Shown here: positions 17,169-25,872 of the stretch, piece by piece
Numbering within the stretch: the stretch's first letter is position 1
Layout of the letters: each line of letters begins with the position of its first letter
Assembly: GCA_963773685.1 (NCBI GenBank)
Contig: CAVZBY010000006.1
Location: 56,704-120,703 of the forward strand
DNA: 64,000 nucleotides
DNA from: JALHVH01 sp963773685
GTDB taxonomy: Bacteria > Acidobacteriota > Aminicenantia > Aminicenantales > Saccharicenantaceae
Direction: 5' to 3'
Made by a program: the position numbers and the translations under genes
Notes under the pieces: generated by a model
Seen by the model: only the letters and a program-made list of their open reading frames with translations
Databases searched by the model: none
What the model was told of the DNA's origin: nothing

Positions 17169-17594
17169 ATGGGTTTTTCAATATCCGCGAGCGGCAAAGA
17201 AGAAATCCGATCCGAACCCAATGTCGTTCCCTTGTGTGATGTCCTGCTTGTTCTTCTGATCATCTTCATGGTCGTGACCCCCCTCGTCCAGAAGGGCGTC
17301 GACGTCAAGCTGCCCGCTGCCCTGAACACCTCCTCCATGCCTGACAGCCCCGATGTCGTCCTGGCCGTCAAGAAGGACGGGACGATCTACGTCAACGAGG
17401 CCAAGGTCACGATGGAGAACCTCCAGAACGCTCTGGAAGAGGCCTTCCTGACGGTCTCGGAAAAGAAGCTCTACATCAAAGCGGACCAGGACCTCGAATA
17501 CGGCAAGATCGTGGATCTCATCGACGTCATGCGCGAGGCCGGCATCGAGATCGTCGGCATCATCACGGACAAGAAAACGGAAAAGGCTCTCTAA
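17169..17594 (+). CDS. exbD: Biopolymer transporter ExbD/TolR
   Basis: A 141-residue inner-membrane protein, third part of the TonB motor. It has the PNVVPLCDVLLVLLIIFMVVTP segment (split here as PNVVPLCDVLL / VLLIIFMVVTP), whose Asp is the proton-carrying residue of the family, and a periplasmic domain with KADQDLEYGKIVDLIDVMREAG. Intact. A rho-independent terminator follows at 17623-17659. Confidence 0.93.
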   Translation: MGFSISASGKEEIRSEPNVVPLCDVLLVLLIIFMVVTPLVQKGVDVKLPAALNTSSMPDSPDVVLAVKKDGTIYVNEAKVTMENLQNALEEAFLTVSEKKLYIKADQDLEYGKIVDLIDVMREAGIEIVGIITDKKTEKAL

Positions 17595-18558
17595 GGGCGC
17601 TTCGAAACCCGCAAGCCATCCCGGGGAAGGATGCCGAAAGGCTCCTTCCCCTTTTTTTTGCTCCCGCCTCCCTCCGGAATCTCCGCCGTCTCCGGATCCC
17701 CGTTCGGACCTCTGGCGGGCGGCTCAGGACCTCGTTCAGGCTGCCCGTGCGGTAGCCTTCGAGGTCGAGGGTGACGTAGCGGTAGCCGAGCCTTTTCAGG
17801 CCCGAGACGATCCTGCGGGCCGCCTCCGCCCTCACGGCCTTGGGAAACTCGCCCGGCGCGATCTCGATCCGGGCGACCGTCCCGTGGTGGCGGACCCTGA
17901 GCTGTCCGAATCCGAGGCCCCTGAGGAGGTCCTCGGCCGCCCCTACCTGTCGAAGGCCTTTCGGCTCGATCGGCGTGCCGTAAGGGAAGCGGGAGGCGAG
18001 GCAGGCCATGGAGGGCTTGCTCCAGGTCGGGAGGCCGAGCCGGCGGGAGATCTCGCGGATCTCGGCCTTGGTCAGACCGGCTTCCTGGAGAGGGGACCGC
18101 ACGCCGAGCTCCCGTCCGGCCCTTGATCCGGGCCTGAAGTCCCTGCGGTCGTCGCGGTTCGCCCCGTCAAGGACGAGGGGGATCCCCTCCTCGCGGGCGA
18201 TGGCGGCAAGCGCTCCGAACAGCTCTTTCTTGCAATGGTAACACCGTTCGGGGGGGTTCTCCGCGAATTCGGGGTTCGCGAGCTCATGCGTCCGGATGAC
18301 CCGGGGACGGACGCCGAGGCGCCGAGCCAGGGCCCGGGCCGCGACGATCTCCTTTCCCGGATAGGTCTCCGATGTCGCGATGACGGCCAGGAGAGGCCGC
18401 ACACGGGCGTCAAGGGCCGTCTTGAGGAGGAGGGTGCTGTCCACCCCCCCGGAATAAGCGACGAGGGCGCCCTTCATCCGGCCGAGGAGCTCCGTCAGCT
18501 TGTCATACTTGCGCCGCGTCGTCCCGGGAAGCCCCGATAGCGGGTTCTTGCTGATCAT
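17563..18558 (-). CDS. larE: ATP-dependent sacrificial sulfur transferase LarE-like
   Basis: PP-loop ATPase with the motif AYSGGVDSTLLLKTAL at residues ~34-50 and the ERCYHCKKELF segment near 105, which is characteristic of LarE. In the known pathway LarE donates sulfur to the pyridinium dithiocarboxylate precursor of the lactate racemase nickel-pincer cofactor. LarB and LarC are not in the window, so the function could also be a related sulfur transfer. The recognisable protein ends at GYRTGSLNEVL (~residue 280); the remaining ~50 residues are low-complexity and cross a terminator, so the stop codon was probably lost by an indel near 17725. Its ATG overlaps the ispG stop. Confidence 0.8.
   Translation of the reverse strand: MISKNPLSGLPGTTRRKYDKLTELLGRMKGALVAYSGGVDSTLLLKTALDARVRPLLAVIATSETYPGKEIVAARALARRLGVRPRVIRTHELANPEFAENPPERCYHCKKELFGALAAIAREEGIPLVLDGANRDDRRDFRPGSRAGRELGVRSPLQEAGLTKAEIREISRRLGLPTWSKPSMACLASRFPYGTPIEPKGLRQVGAAEDLLRGLGFGQLRVRHHGTVARIEIAPGEFPKAVRAEAARRIVSGLKRLGYRYVTLDLEGYRTGSLNEVLSRPPEVRTGIRRRRRFRREAGAKKRGRSLSASFPGMACGFRSALREPFPFSCP
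17623..17659. terminator. Rho-independent terminator after exbD
   Basis: Stem GGGGAAGGA/TCCTTCCCC with an inner GCC-gaaa-GGC and a following run of eight T (17652-17659). It ends the tonB-exbBD transcript. On the other strand it lies inside the apparent C-terminal tail of larE, which argues that the true larE end is upstream of it. Confidence 0.9.
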
Positions 18559-19631
18559 GCCTGCTTTCTCTCTTTCTGGATCTCCTCGATCAACGCGTCG
18601 ACGATCCTTCGCTCCGGGACCTTGCGGACGATGCGTCCCTTGCGGAAGAGGACCCCCGTCCCCCGGCCGCAGGCGACGCCGAAGTCGGCCTCCCGGGCCT
18701 CGCCCGGGCCGTTGACCATACAGCCCATGACGGCCACGGTCAGGGGCCCCTCGAAGCCGGCCAGGCGCCTCTCGACCGCCGCGGCGATCCTCATGAGGTC
18801 GACCTCCGAGCGGCCGCACGTCGGGCAGGAGACGATATCGAGCCCCCGCGATCCCAGGCCCAGGTCTCGGAGAAGGCGCCGGGCCGTCACGACCTCTTTT
18901 TCGGGCGGGGCGGTCAGCGAGACGCGGATCGTATCGGCCAGCCCTTCCCCGATGAGGAGCGCCAGCCCCGCGGCCGATCTCACGCTCCCCGCCTCGAGCC
19001 CGCCCGCCTCGGTGATGCCGGCATGGAACGGGTAATCCACGCGGGCGGCCAGGAGCCGGTAGGCTTCGAGGGTCCTCGGGATGTCGGAAGCCTTGAGCGA
19101 AACCTTGATCGCGAAGAAGCCCAGGTCTTCGAGCATCCGGATATGGCGGAGGGCGCTGGCGACCATGGCTTCCGCCGTCGCGCCTCGGCCTCTCAGGAGC
19201 CCCTTTTCGAGCGACCCGGAGTTGACCCCGATCCGGATGGGGACGCCGCGCTCCGAAGCGGCCCGGGCGACCTCGCGCACGTTCGCCGGCGAGCCGATGT
19301 TCCCGGGGTTGATCCGCAATCCGTCCACGCCGGCGTCCAGGGCCTTGAGGGCCAACCGGTGATCGAAGTGGATGTCGGCGACGAGCGGCAGGCGCGACCC
19401 TTTCCTGATCGCGCCCAGGGCCGAGGCCGCGGACGCGTCGGGAACGGCCAGCCTGACGATCTGGCAGCCCGCCTTCTCCAACCGCCGGATCTGGGCGAGG
19501 GTGGCTCGAACGTCCCGGGTATCCGTCTTGGTCATCGATTGGATCGAGATAGGCGCCCCTCCCCCGATAAGGACGTCCCCTATCTTGATCTGCCGGGTCT
19601 TGCGCCTGGGAAAAAACTCCTGGTCCGTCAT
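18555..19631 (-). CDS. ispG: 4-hydroxy-3-methylbut-2-en-1-yl diphosphate synthase
   Basis: Penultimate enzyme of the MEP isoprenoid pathway, a [4Fe-4S] protein. 358 residues starting MTDQEFFPRRKTRQIKIG; TIM-barrel segment with SIQSMTKTDTRDV, PLVADIHFDHRLAL and GLRINPGNIG; Fe-S cysteines in DIVSCPTCGRSEVDL and VMGCMVNGPGEAREADFGVACG. Intact and of the usual bacterial length. A TGGACG-17-TAGAAT promoter lies just upstream on the minus strand (-10 at about 19644-19649). Two further MEP/isoprenoid genes, dxr and uppS, lie in the neighbouring operon. Confidence 0.95.
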   Translation of the reverse strand: MTDQEFFPRRKTRQIKIGDVLIGGGAPISIQSMTKTDTRDVRATLAQIRRLEKAGCQIVRLAVPDASAASALGAIRKGSRLPLVADIHFDHRLALKALDAGVDGLRINPGNIGSPANVREVARAASERGVPIRIGVNSGSLEKGLLRGRGATAEAMVASALRHIRMLEDLGFFAIKVSLKASDIPRTLEAYRLLAARVDYPFHAGITEAGGLEAGSVRSAAGLALLIGEGLADTIRVSLTAPPEKEVVTARRLLRDLGLGSRGLDIVSCPTCGRSEVDLMRIAAAVERRLAGFEGPLTVAVMGCMVNGPGEAREADFGVACGRGTGVLFRKGRIVRKVPERRIVDALIEEIQKERKQA

Positions 19632-19704
19632 CTTCGCGCCTCTTATTCTAGACCATTAGCCGCATCCCGTCCATCAAAGGACAGCAAGCGGCCGTGATGG
19701 GGAT

Positions 19705-19927
19705 GAGGGCTTTATCAAAGGGGTTCCCGACTCCGGTCTAGATCGCCTTAGCAGGGCTCGGAGGCCGCCCCTCGACCCCAGACCCGGGAACCTCTTCGGG
19801 TTCCCCCATCGCAAGAGCGACGGGCCCCCCTCCCAACTGGGGTTTACGGGGCGGCCCTCCTCGCCCCTGCTTCGGGCGCCTCTCCGTGATCCCCGCACGG
19901 TCGCTGACGCCCTTTGACAAAGCCCTC
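19705..19927. other. Large imperfect hairpin 1, candidate structured RNA or palindromic element
   Basis: Outer arms GAGGGCTTTATCAAAGGGG (19705-19723) and CGCCCTTTGACAAAGCCCTC (19908-19927) pair over ~18 bp. Nested inside are AGCAGGG/CCCTGCT, GGAGG-CCGCCCC paired with GGGGCGGCCCTCC, and a tight hairpin GGGAACC-tctt-CGGGTTCCC. No convincing reading frame exists. It sits between ispG and rseP, directly next to a second such structure. Confidence 0.55.
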
Positions 19928-19929
19928 AG

Positions 19930-20210
19930 CATAGGTTAGTGGGCTGGACGTGCGGACGGGACGGACCGAGCGGACGTTGGAGGGTTTAGCCCGCACGAAG
20001 CCGATTTCGAGGAGATTCGGGCGAGGATGTTTGAGCGTCCAAAGATCTCGGACCTATGCCGCTTCGGACGAGGGCAGAATCTAACATCCCTGATAAGTTC
20101 GCGAGTTCCGAGCCCGCCGAAGAAATCGGCGAGGGCGCGGCGTTAAAAACCCGACCGGGAGCGAGGCCGGCCCGTCCGCGCTCTTAAACCAGCCCACGAA
20201 CAAAGCTATG
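19930..20210. other. Large imperfect hairpin 2, candidate structured RNA or palindromic element
   Basis: Concentric complementary arms: CATAG (19930-19934) with CTATG (20206-20210); GTGGGCTGG (19939-19947) with CCAGCCCAC (20189-20197); GCGGACGGG (19952-19960) with CCCGTCCGC (20171-20179); further in, GCCGATTTC with GAAATCGGC, and GGATGTT with AACATCC. About 280 nt could fold into one long branched stem. It does not match the conserved sequences of tmRNA or RNase P RNA that I know. Could be a non-coding RNA or a non-autonomous mobile element. Confidence 0.55.
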
Positions 20211-20227
20211 GACGTTTCTCGGTGGGG

Positions 20228-21560
20228 CTAGAACGGCAGGAGGCTGTTCCAGCCGTGGGGCAGCTTCTTCACGAAATCGTTCATGATGACGAAGACGATG
20301 AGGGCCACGAAGATGACGAACCCGATCTGGAGCCAGATCGTGCGGACCTTGGGGCTGAAATCCTTCCGGAAGACGCTCTCGATGAGGAGGACGAAGATCT
20401 GGCCGCCGTCGAAGACCGGGATGGGGAACAGGTTCAGGACGCCCAGCTGGAGGCTGATGACGGCGATCCAGCTGATCATGGCCAGCCAGCCCATCCGGAG
20501 AGCGGCGTAGGAGAAGTTCGCGATCTCGAGCGGGCCGCCGAGCTGGCGCGTCGAGGCCTGCCCGGTGAACAGGTCCTTGAGGAAACGGAAGACGAGAAAG
20601 ACGTTCTTCATGTTGGACCGGAGGCTCTCCCGGATGGCCGCGAAGAACCCGTACTTGCGGACGACGGATTTCGCTTCCTGGAGGATCCCGATCTTGCCGA
20701 CGTCGCCTTCTTTCCTCGGGGTGACGGCGAGGTCGATCGTCGTTCCTCCCCGCTCGACGGACAGGACGATCTCCCGCCCGGCGTTCGCCTCGATGACCGG
20801 GATGAAGGAATAGAAGTAGACCGGTTTCCCGTCGACGGCAGCGATGACGTCGCCCGGGCCGGAGCCCCGCTTTCTCGGCCGGGGACCCGGCCGTGACCAG
20901 GCGGATCTGGGTCAGGATCTTGGCCCGGAACCCGGCATAGCCCATCTCGTAGCGGGTGACGGACCCCGTCTTGAGCTCGACCGGCAGGACCTGTCCGCTC
21001 CGGACGATCTCGAGAGCGATGACCCTGTCCGGCTTCGTGCCGACGGCGATCTCGACATCGTTCCAGGTCGCGACCTTGCCGCCGTTGATGCTCAGGATCT
21101 CGTCGTCCGGCCTGAGGTCCGCCTTCGCGGCCGGGGAGCCGGGATCGATGTATCCTATGACGGGCTTCTGGTCCTGGTATTCGGGGGCGGGCACGCCGAC
21201 GCCGTTGATCACGGCGACGAGGACGACGGCCAGGAGGATGTTCATGATCGAGCCCATCGCCATGACCAGGAGCCGGGCCCCGCGGCTCTTCGACATCATG
21301 TCGTCGGGGGCGAGCTCCCGGCCCGTTTCGAACATCCCCTCGCCCAGGAGCTTGACGTAGCCGCCCATGGGGATCAGGCTGATGCGGTAGTCCGTATCCC
21401 CCTTCTTGATGCCGAAAAGGCGTTTTCCGTACCCGAAGGAGAACGTCTCGACCCGGATGCCGACGAGCTTGGCCATGAAGAAGTGCCCGAACTCGTGGAT
21501 GAAGACGAGGATGCCGAAGACGATGAGGAAGGCGGCCATGGTCCCGAATATCGTGCCCAT
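20228..21560 (-). CDS. rseP: RIP metalloprotease RseP (site-2 protease, one frameshift)
   Basis: Intramembrane zinc protease (M50B) that releases membrane-tethered anti-sigma factors or clears signal peptides. Zinc motif HEFGH near residue 22 within AFLIVFGILVFIHEFGHFF, substrate-binding IPMGGYVKLLGE, two PDZ domains (GYIDPGSPAAKADLRPDD; GSPAEKAGLRPGD), and C-terminal NLFPIPVFDGGQIF with the third zinc ligand. A +1 shift near 20868 (GG to GGG in CCCGGGCGAC) splits it; restored length ~443 residues. Start 21560 lies 1 bp after the dxr stop. Neighbours uppS-cdsA-dxr-rseP follow the classical bacterial order. Confidence 0.93.
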
Positions 21561-21561
21561 T

Positions 21562-22732
21562 CTAGGTCCTTTGCTTGAGGATTTCCCGCGTCCGCTCCCG
21601 GGTCTCGCGGTCGATGTCGTAGACTTCCGGCAGGCCGCGGACGGGCCGCCGGACGTGCCCTTCGAGGCTGCGCTCCACGACCTCGGCGATCCGCCCGAAA
21701 CGCATCCGGCCGGCGAGGAACGCCGCCACCGCGACCTCGTTGGCGGCATTGAGGGCCGCCGGAAGGCTCCCCCCGCGCTCCAGGGCGGTCCTGGCCAGGG
21801 CAAAGAGCGGGAACCTCGCCGGTTCGACGCGGTGGAATTCGAGCGCCCCGGACCGGGCGAGATCGAGCGGAGGAAGCGGCGACGCCTCCCGGTCGGGCCA
21901 GGTCAGGGCATACTGGATCGGGACCTTCATGTCCGTCCTCGAGAGCTGGGCCAGGACCGAGCCGTCCCGGAGCTCGACGAGAGCGTGGACGATGCTCTGG
22001 GGGTGGATGAGGACATCCAGACGGGCGGGCTCGAGACCGAAGAGCCAGCGGGCCTCGATGAGCTCGAGCCCCTTGTTCATCAGGGTCGCCGAGTCCACGG
22101 TCACCTTACGACCCATCTTCCAGCGCGGGTGGCGCAGGACCTCTTTCGGGCCCATGCCCGCGACCTCGGAGGCCGGGGTTCGGAAGAAAGGCCCCCCGGA
22201 GGCCGTCAGGATGACCCGGCTCACGAAGCGGCGCTTCTCCCGGGCCAGGCACTGGAATACGCCGCTGTGCTCGCTGTCCACCGGGATGATCCGGGCCCCG
22301 GAGCGGCGGGCCTCCTTCCTCAGGAAGGCGCCCGCGACGACCAGGGACTCTTTGTTGGCCAGGGCCACCCTCGTCCCGGCCCGGACGGCCGCCAGGGTCG
22401 GGCCGAGACCGTCGATGCCGGTAATGGCGGAAACGACGACGTCGTTTCCGGGACGGCCGGCGACCTCGGCCGCCCCTTCCGGCCCTGAGACGACCCGGAT
22501 CTTCTGCCTTCCGAACCGGCGACGGAACTCGGCGGCGTCGCGCTCCGTCCTCAGGGAGACGATCTCCGGCCCGAAAGGCCGCTGCCTGCTCGAGGAGGAG
22601 GCGAACGTTGGAGCCTGCGGCGAGGCCGACGATCTTGAATCGTTCCGGGAGGCGCGCCGCTACCTCGAGGGTGCTCCGGCCGATCGAACCGGTGGAGCCG
22701 AGGACGGCGAGCTTCTCGCGGCGGTCTTCCAT
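21562..22732 (-). CDS. dxr: 1-deoxy-D-xylulose 5-phosphate reductoisomerase (one frameshift)
   Basis: Second enzyme of the MEP pathway, NADPH- and divalent-metal-dependent. N-terminal NADPH fold LAVLGSTGSIGRSTL, ALANKESLVVAG, metal and substrate residues in IIPVDSEHSGVFQCL and TASGGPFF, and GRKVTVDSATLMNKGLE. A +1 shift near 22578 (TTTCGG to TTTCGGG) separates the first ~50 residues; restored length ~389. It starts 13 bp after the cdsA stop. Confidence 0.94.
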
Positions 22733-22745
22733 ATATTCCGGGGCC

Positions 22746-23553
22746 TTATTTCCAGAGGATCCCGACGAGATAATAGAACAGGGGCGAGGCGAGGATGAGG
22801 CTGTCGATCCTGTCGAGGAAGCCGCCGTGGCCGGGCAGGAGGTTGGACGAATCCTTGACGCCGACCGCCCGCTTGAACAGCGACTCCATCGGATCGCTCG
22901 CCTGGGCGGCGGCGTGGACCAGGACGGCGATGAGCAGAGCCTTCCCGAGGGCGAGGTCCGGGAAAAGGATCTCCCGGGCCGCCCAGGCCCCGAGGCAGGC
23001 GAACAGGATGCCGCCCGCGCTCCCCTCCCAGGATTTGTTGGGGCTGGCGACCGGGGTCATCTTATGCTTCCCGAACGGCTTCCCGATGAAGAAGGCGCCC
23101 GTGTCCCCGAGGAAGATGACGGCGAAGAGGAAGTACAGGTAAGGGGCTCCGTACACGGCCCGGATGGTGAACATGAAGTTCAGGGTGCAAGCTCAGGTAA
23201 AGGGCCCCGAAGAAGGTGATCGCGACGGACTGGGGGAAAGTCGCAAGCTTCTCGAGCGTCGTGACGTGGATGACGTAATAGAAGCACGTCAGGAGAAGTC
23301 CCGAGAACAGGACGGCCTCGAAGCTCAAGCCGTCGACGATGAAGAAGGCCGCGAAGGCCGCCGCCAGGACCACTCCGAGCGCCCTCTGGGGGCGGAGCTT
23401 CTTCCGGGCGGCGAGGGAGTAGAACTCCCACAGGGCGCCCAGAACGAAGACCTGGAGCAGGAGGAAGAAGACGATATCGGGGGCGTACTGGATGACCGCG
23501 AAGACGCCCGCGAGCAGGACGAAGGCCGTGAGGGTTCGTTTTCCAAGTTCCAT
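22746..23553 (-). CDS. cdsA: Phosphatidate cytidylyltransferase (one frameshift)
   Basis: Integral membrane enzyme making CDP-diacylglycerol from phosphatidate and CTP, the branch point of phospholipid synthesis. About eight hydrophobic spans; the C-terminus has the CDS signature in SDPMESLFKRAVGVKDSSN followed by LLPGHGGFLDRIDSLI. A +1 shift near 23188 splits N- and C-terminal parts; restored length ~268 residues. Starts 26 bp after uppS. Confidence 0.92.
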
Positions 23554-23579
23554 GGGGGATGGCGATGCGGAGTCCGCTC

Positions 23580-24350
23580 TCAATGGGGCCGGACGTCGCC
23601 GAACCTCCTTTCCCTGGTCTGATATTCGCAAAGGGCTTCGAGCAGGTGCTTCTTACGGAAATCCGGCCAGAGGACGGGCGTGATCCAGATCTCCGCGTAG
23701 GCGATCTGCCAGAGCAGGAAATTGGAGATCCGCATCTCGCCGCTCGTCCGGATGAGGAGGTCGGGGTCAGGAAGGGAGGACGTGTACAGGCGCCGGGCGA
23801 ACCCCTCTTCGGTCAAGGCATCGGGATCTAACGTCTTGTCCCGGAGGAGGGCCTTTACGGCGTCGACGATCTCCGCCCGTGCGCCGTAGTTCAGGGCCAG
23901 GGCAACGGTCATCCGGCGGTTATCCCGGGTCCGTGTCTCCAACCGTTCGAGCTCGCCCATGACGGCCCGCGGGATCCCGTCCTTCTGTCCGATAACCATG
24001 AGCTTGAGATCGTTCTCGCTGAGAACCCGGCCGTCCTTCTTCAGATAGTCCCTGAGGAGGGCCCAGAGCCGGGAGACCTCCTGGCGCGGGCGCTTCCAGT
24101 TCTCCTTGGAAAAGGCGAAGAGGGACAGGACCTTGATGCCCAGGCGGGCCGAGGCCTCCACGATCTCGCTGACGGAGTCGGAACCCGCCCTATGACCTTC
24201 GATACGGGTGAGGCCCTTCTCCTGCGCCCAGCGGCCGTTTCCGTCCATGATGACGGCGACGTGGCGGGGGAGCCGGGAAAAGTCCAGGCGGCGGACCAGG
24301 GCCTCCTCTTCCGAGCCGGGCGGGATATAGCCCTCGAGGCCTTCAAACAT
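23580..24350 (-). CDS. uppS: Isoprenyl transferase (undecaprenyl diphosphate synthase)
   Basis: Cis-prenyltransferase making the undecaprenyl carrier for cell-wall glycans. Signature HVAVIMDGNGRWAQEKGL with the catalytic Asp, FAFSKENWKRP, and the C-terminal PDLLIRTSGEMRISNFLLWQ. I choose the ATG at 24350 (MFEGLEGYIPP): the upstream ATG at 24359 overlaps the -10 box of a consensus promoter, so it cannot be transcribed. About 256 residues, intact. First gene of uppS-cdsA-dxr-rseP. Confidence 0.94.
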   Translation of the reverse strand: MFEGLEGYIPPGSEEEALVRRLDFSRLPRHVAVIMDGNGRWAQEKGLTRIEGHRAGSDSVSEIVEASARLGIKVLSLFAFSKENWKRPRQEVSRLWALLRDYLKKDGRVLSENDLKLMVIGQKDGIPRAVMGELERLETRTRDNRRMTVALALNYGARAEIVDAVKALLRDKTLDPDALTEEGFARRLYTSSLPDPDLLIRTSGEMRISNFLLWQIAYAEIWITPVLWPDFRKKHLLEALCEYQTRERRFGDVRPH

Positions 24351-24357
24351 GTTGACC

Positions 24358-24386
24358 ATTATATGGTTGGGGACGGCGATTGTCAA
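24358..24386 (-). promoter_or_regulatory. Consensus promoter of uppS, predicted leaderless start
   Basis: Minus strand TTGACA (24381-24386), 17 bp, TATAAT (24358-24363). The next seven bases lead straight into the ATG at 24350, so the predicted +1 coincides with the start codon. No ribosome-binding site is possible. Confidence 0.75.
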
Positions 24387-24429
24387 AAACGACCGCGCCG
24401 GAGCCCGCCCATCTCGCTCTTCTAAGACG

Positions 24430-24500
24430 CAGGCTAAAGCCTGCGGCTATAGGTCCCGCCGACCCAACCCGTCTCGCCCGTCTCGCTTGTCTCGCTTAAA
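24430..24500. repeat. Composite intergenic repeat: CAGGCT palindrome plus 9-bp array, locus 3
   Basis: CAGGCTAAAGCCTG (24430-24443) followed by CGGCTATAGG and then CCCGTCTCGCCCGTCTCGC / TTGTCTCGCTT units. It lies between the divergent uppS and hypC promoters. A third palindrome copy, inverted and with one substitution, is at 53135-53148 (CAGGCTTCAGCCTG). Confidence 0.7.
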
Positions 24501-24529
24501 TGGACAAGCCGCCGGCGATGGTCTAAAAT
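24501..24529 (+). promoter_or_regulatory. Promoter of hypCDE, predicted leaderless start
   Basis: TGGACA (24501-24506), 17 bp, TAAAAT (24524-24529), then six bases to the hypC ATG at 24536. There is no room for a ribosome-binding site. Confidence 0.6.
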
Positions 24530-24535
24530 ATCGGT

Positions 24536-24754
24536 ATGTGTCTTGCCATTCCCGCCAGGGTCGCCCGGGTCGACGAATCCGGCGGCGGCATCGTGGATTA
24601 CCTCGGCAGCGAGGTCCGGGCGAACTTCGTCCTGCTTCCCGGGATAAAGGCCGGGGACTGGGTCATCGTCCACGCCGGCTTCGCCATCTCCAAGCTGACC
24701 CCGAAGGAAGCCGGGGAGACCCTGAAGCTCTTCGAGGAAATGGAAAAGGCCTAG
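24536..24754 (+). CDS. hypC: Hydrogenase maturation chaperone HypC/HybG
   Basis: A 72-residue OB-fold chaperone that with HypD carries the Fe(CN)2CO unit to the large subunit of [NiFe] hydrogenases. The N-terminal MCLAIPARV holds the essential Cys2, and the later DWVIVHAGFAISKL is the family motif. First gene of hypC-hypD-hypE; no structural hydrogenase gene lies in the window. Confidence 0.95.
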   Translation: MCLAIPARVARVDESGGGIVDYLGSEVRANFVLLPGIKAGDWVIVHAGFAISKLTPKEAGETLKLFEEMEKA

Positions 24755-24768
24755 AACGCGCCTTCGTC

Positions 24769-25872
24769 ATGAGCGCCTCGAAGGACCAGCGGACCATCGA
24801 CCGGAAGATCAAGGAGGCCCGGGCCCTCGCCTCCTCCCTCCCCTCCCCGGTCCGGATCATGGAGGTTTGCGGGACGCATACCATGTCCCTCCACAGGTCC
24901 GGCCTCAAGCCGCGGCTCGAAGAGGCGGGGATCGGGATGGTCTCCGGGCCCGGATGCCCGGTCTGCATCACACCGGATGCGATCCACGAGGCCGCGATCG
25001 ACCTCGTAACCACGCGCGGGAACTTCATCCTGGCCACATTCGGGGACATGACCCGCGTCCCGACGCGGAAAGGTTCCTTGCGGGAGGCGGTCCCGGCCCC
25101 CGGCTCGCTCGTCCGGATCGTCTATTCTCCCGAGGACGCCCTGGATGCCGCCCGAAAGGCCCCGGAGAAGGAGGTCGTCTTCTTCGGCGCGGGCTTCGAG
25201 ACGACGATCCCCGGCATCGCTTATACGGCCCGTCAGGCCCGCGAGGAGAACATCCGGAACTATGCCGTGCTCACGGCCCTGTGGCTCATCCCGCCCGCCA
25301 TCCGGGCGATCCTCGAAGCGGGGGAGTGCGCCGTCACGGGCTTCCTCTATCCCGGGCACGTCAGCGCGATCATCGGCGAAGCCCCTTACGCGTTCGTCGC
25401 GGAGGAATTCCGCGTCCCGGGAGCGATCGCCGGCTTCGAACCGCTCGAGATCCTGAACGGGATCCTTTCGATCCTGGACCAGGTTCGGAAGGGGGCCCCC
25501 CGGGTCGCCAATGAATATTCCCGGGTCGTCCGCCCCGAAGGGAACCCCGTCGCCCGCGCCCTGATGGACGCGACGCTCGAGCCCAAGGACGCGGTCTGGA
25601 GGGGCCTGGGAAAGATCCCGGGGAGCGGCCTCAAGCTTCGTCCGCGGTATTCCGACTTCGACGCCGAAACAAAGTATGGATTGGATACGGGCCGGGCGGT
25701 CCGGGAGGCCCCGGGCTGCCGGTGCGGGGAGGTCCTCAGGGGCGTCATCAGGCCGAAGGACTGCCGGCTCTTCGGAAAGAGATGCACCCCGGATTCTCCC
25801 CTGGGGCCCTGCATGGTCTCGTACGAGGGGGCTTGCCTGATCACCCATAAGTATTCAAGGGGCGCCGCATGA
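24769..25872 (+). CDS. hypD: Hydrogenase formation protein HypD
   Basis: Fe-S scaffold protein of [NiFe] hydrogenase maturation. 367 residues with the conserved MEVCGTHTMSLHRSGL, GPGCPVCITP and VFFGAGFETTIPG motifs, and the C-terminal cysteine cluster in CRCGEVLRGVIRPKDC followed by CTPDSPLGPCMVSYEGAC that binds the [4Fe-4S] centre. The ATG at 24769 lies 14 bp after hypC; the TGA overlaps hypE. Intact. Confidence 0.96.
   Translation: MSASKDQRTIDRKIKEARALASSLPSPVRIMEVCGTHTMSLHRSGLKPRLEEAGIGMVSGPGCPVCITPDAIHEAAIDLVTTRGNFILATFGDMTRVPTRKGSLREAVPAPGSLVRIVYSPEDALDAARKAPEKEVVFFGAGFETTIPGIAYTARQAREENIRNYAVLTALWLIPPAIRAILEAGECAVTGFLYPGHVSAIIGEAPYAFVAEEFRVPGAIAGFEPLEILNGILSILDQVRKGAPRVANEYSRVVRPEGNPVARALMDATLEPKDAVWRGLGKIPGSGLKLRPRYSDFDAETKYGLDTGRAVREAPGCRCGEVLRGVIRPKDCRLFGKRCTPDSPLGPCMVSYEGACLITHKYSRGAA

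Noticed and set aside
19674..19932. Two short minus-strand frames (for example ...GEPEEVPGSGVEG...) in the structured region
   Set aside because: They overlap each other in different frames, lack ribosome-binding sites, and their sequence follows the palindromic structure.
19705..20210. tmRNA, RNase P RNA or group II intron
   Set aside because: None of the conserved sequences I know for these RNAs is present (no tag frame or T-arm end, no GAGGAAAGTCC block, no domain V).
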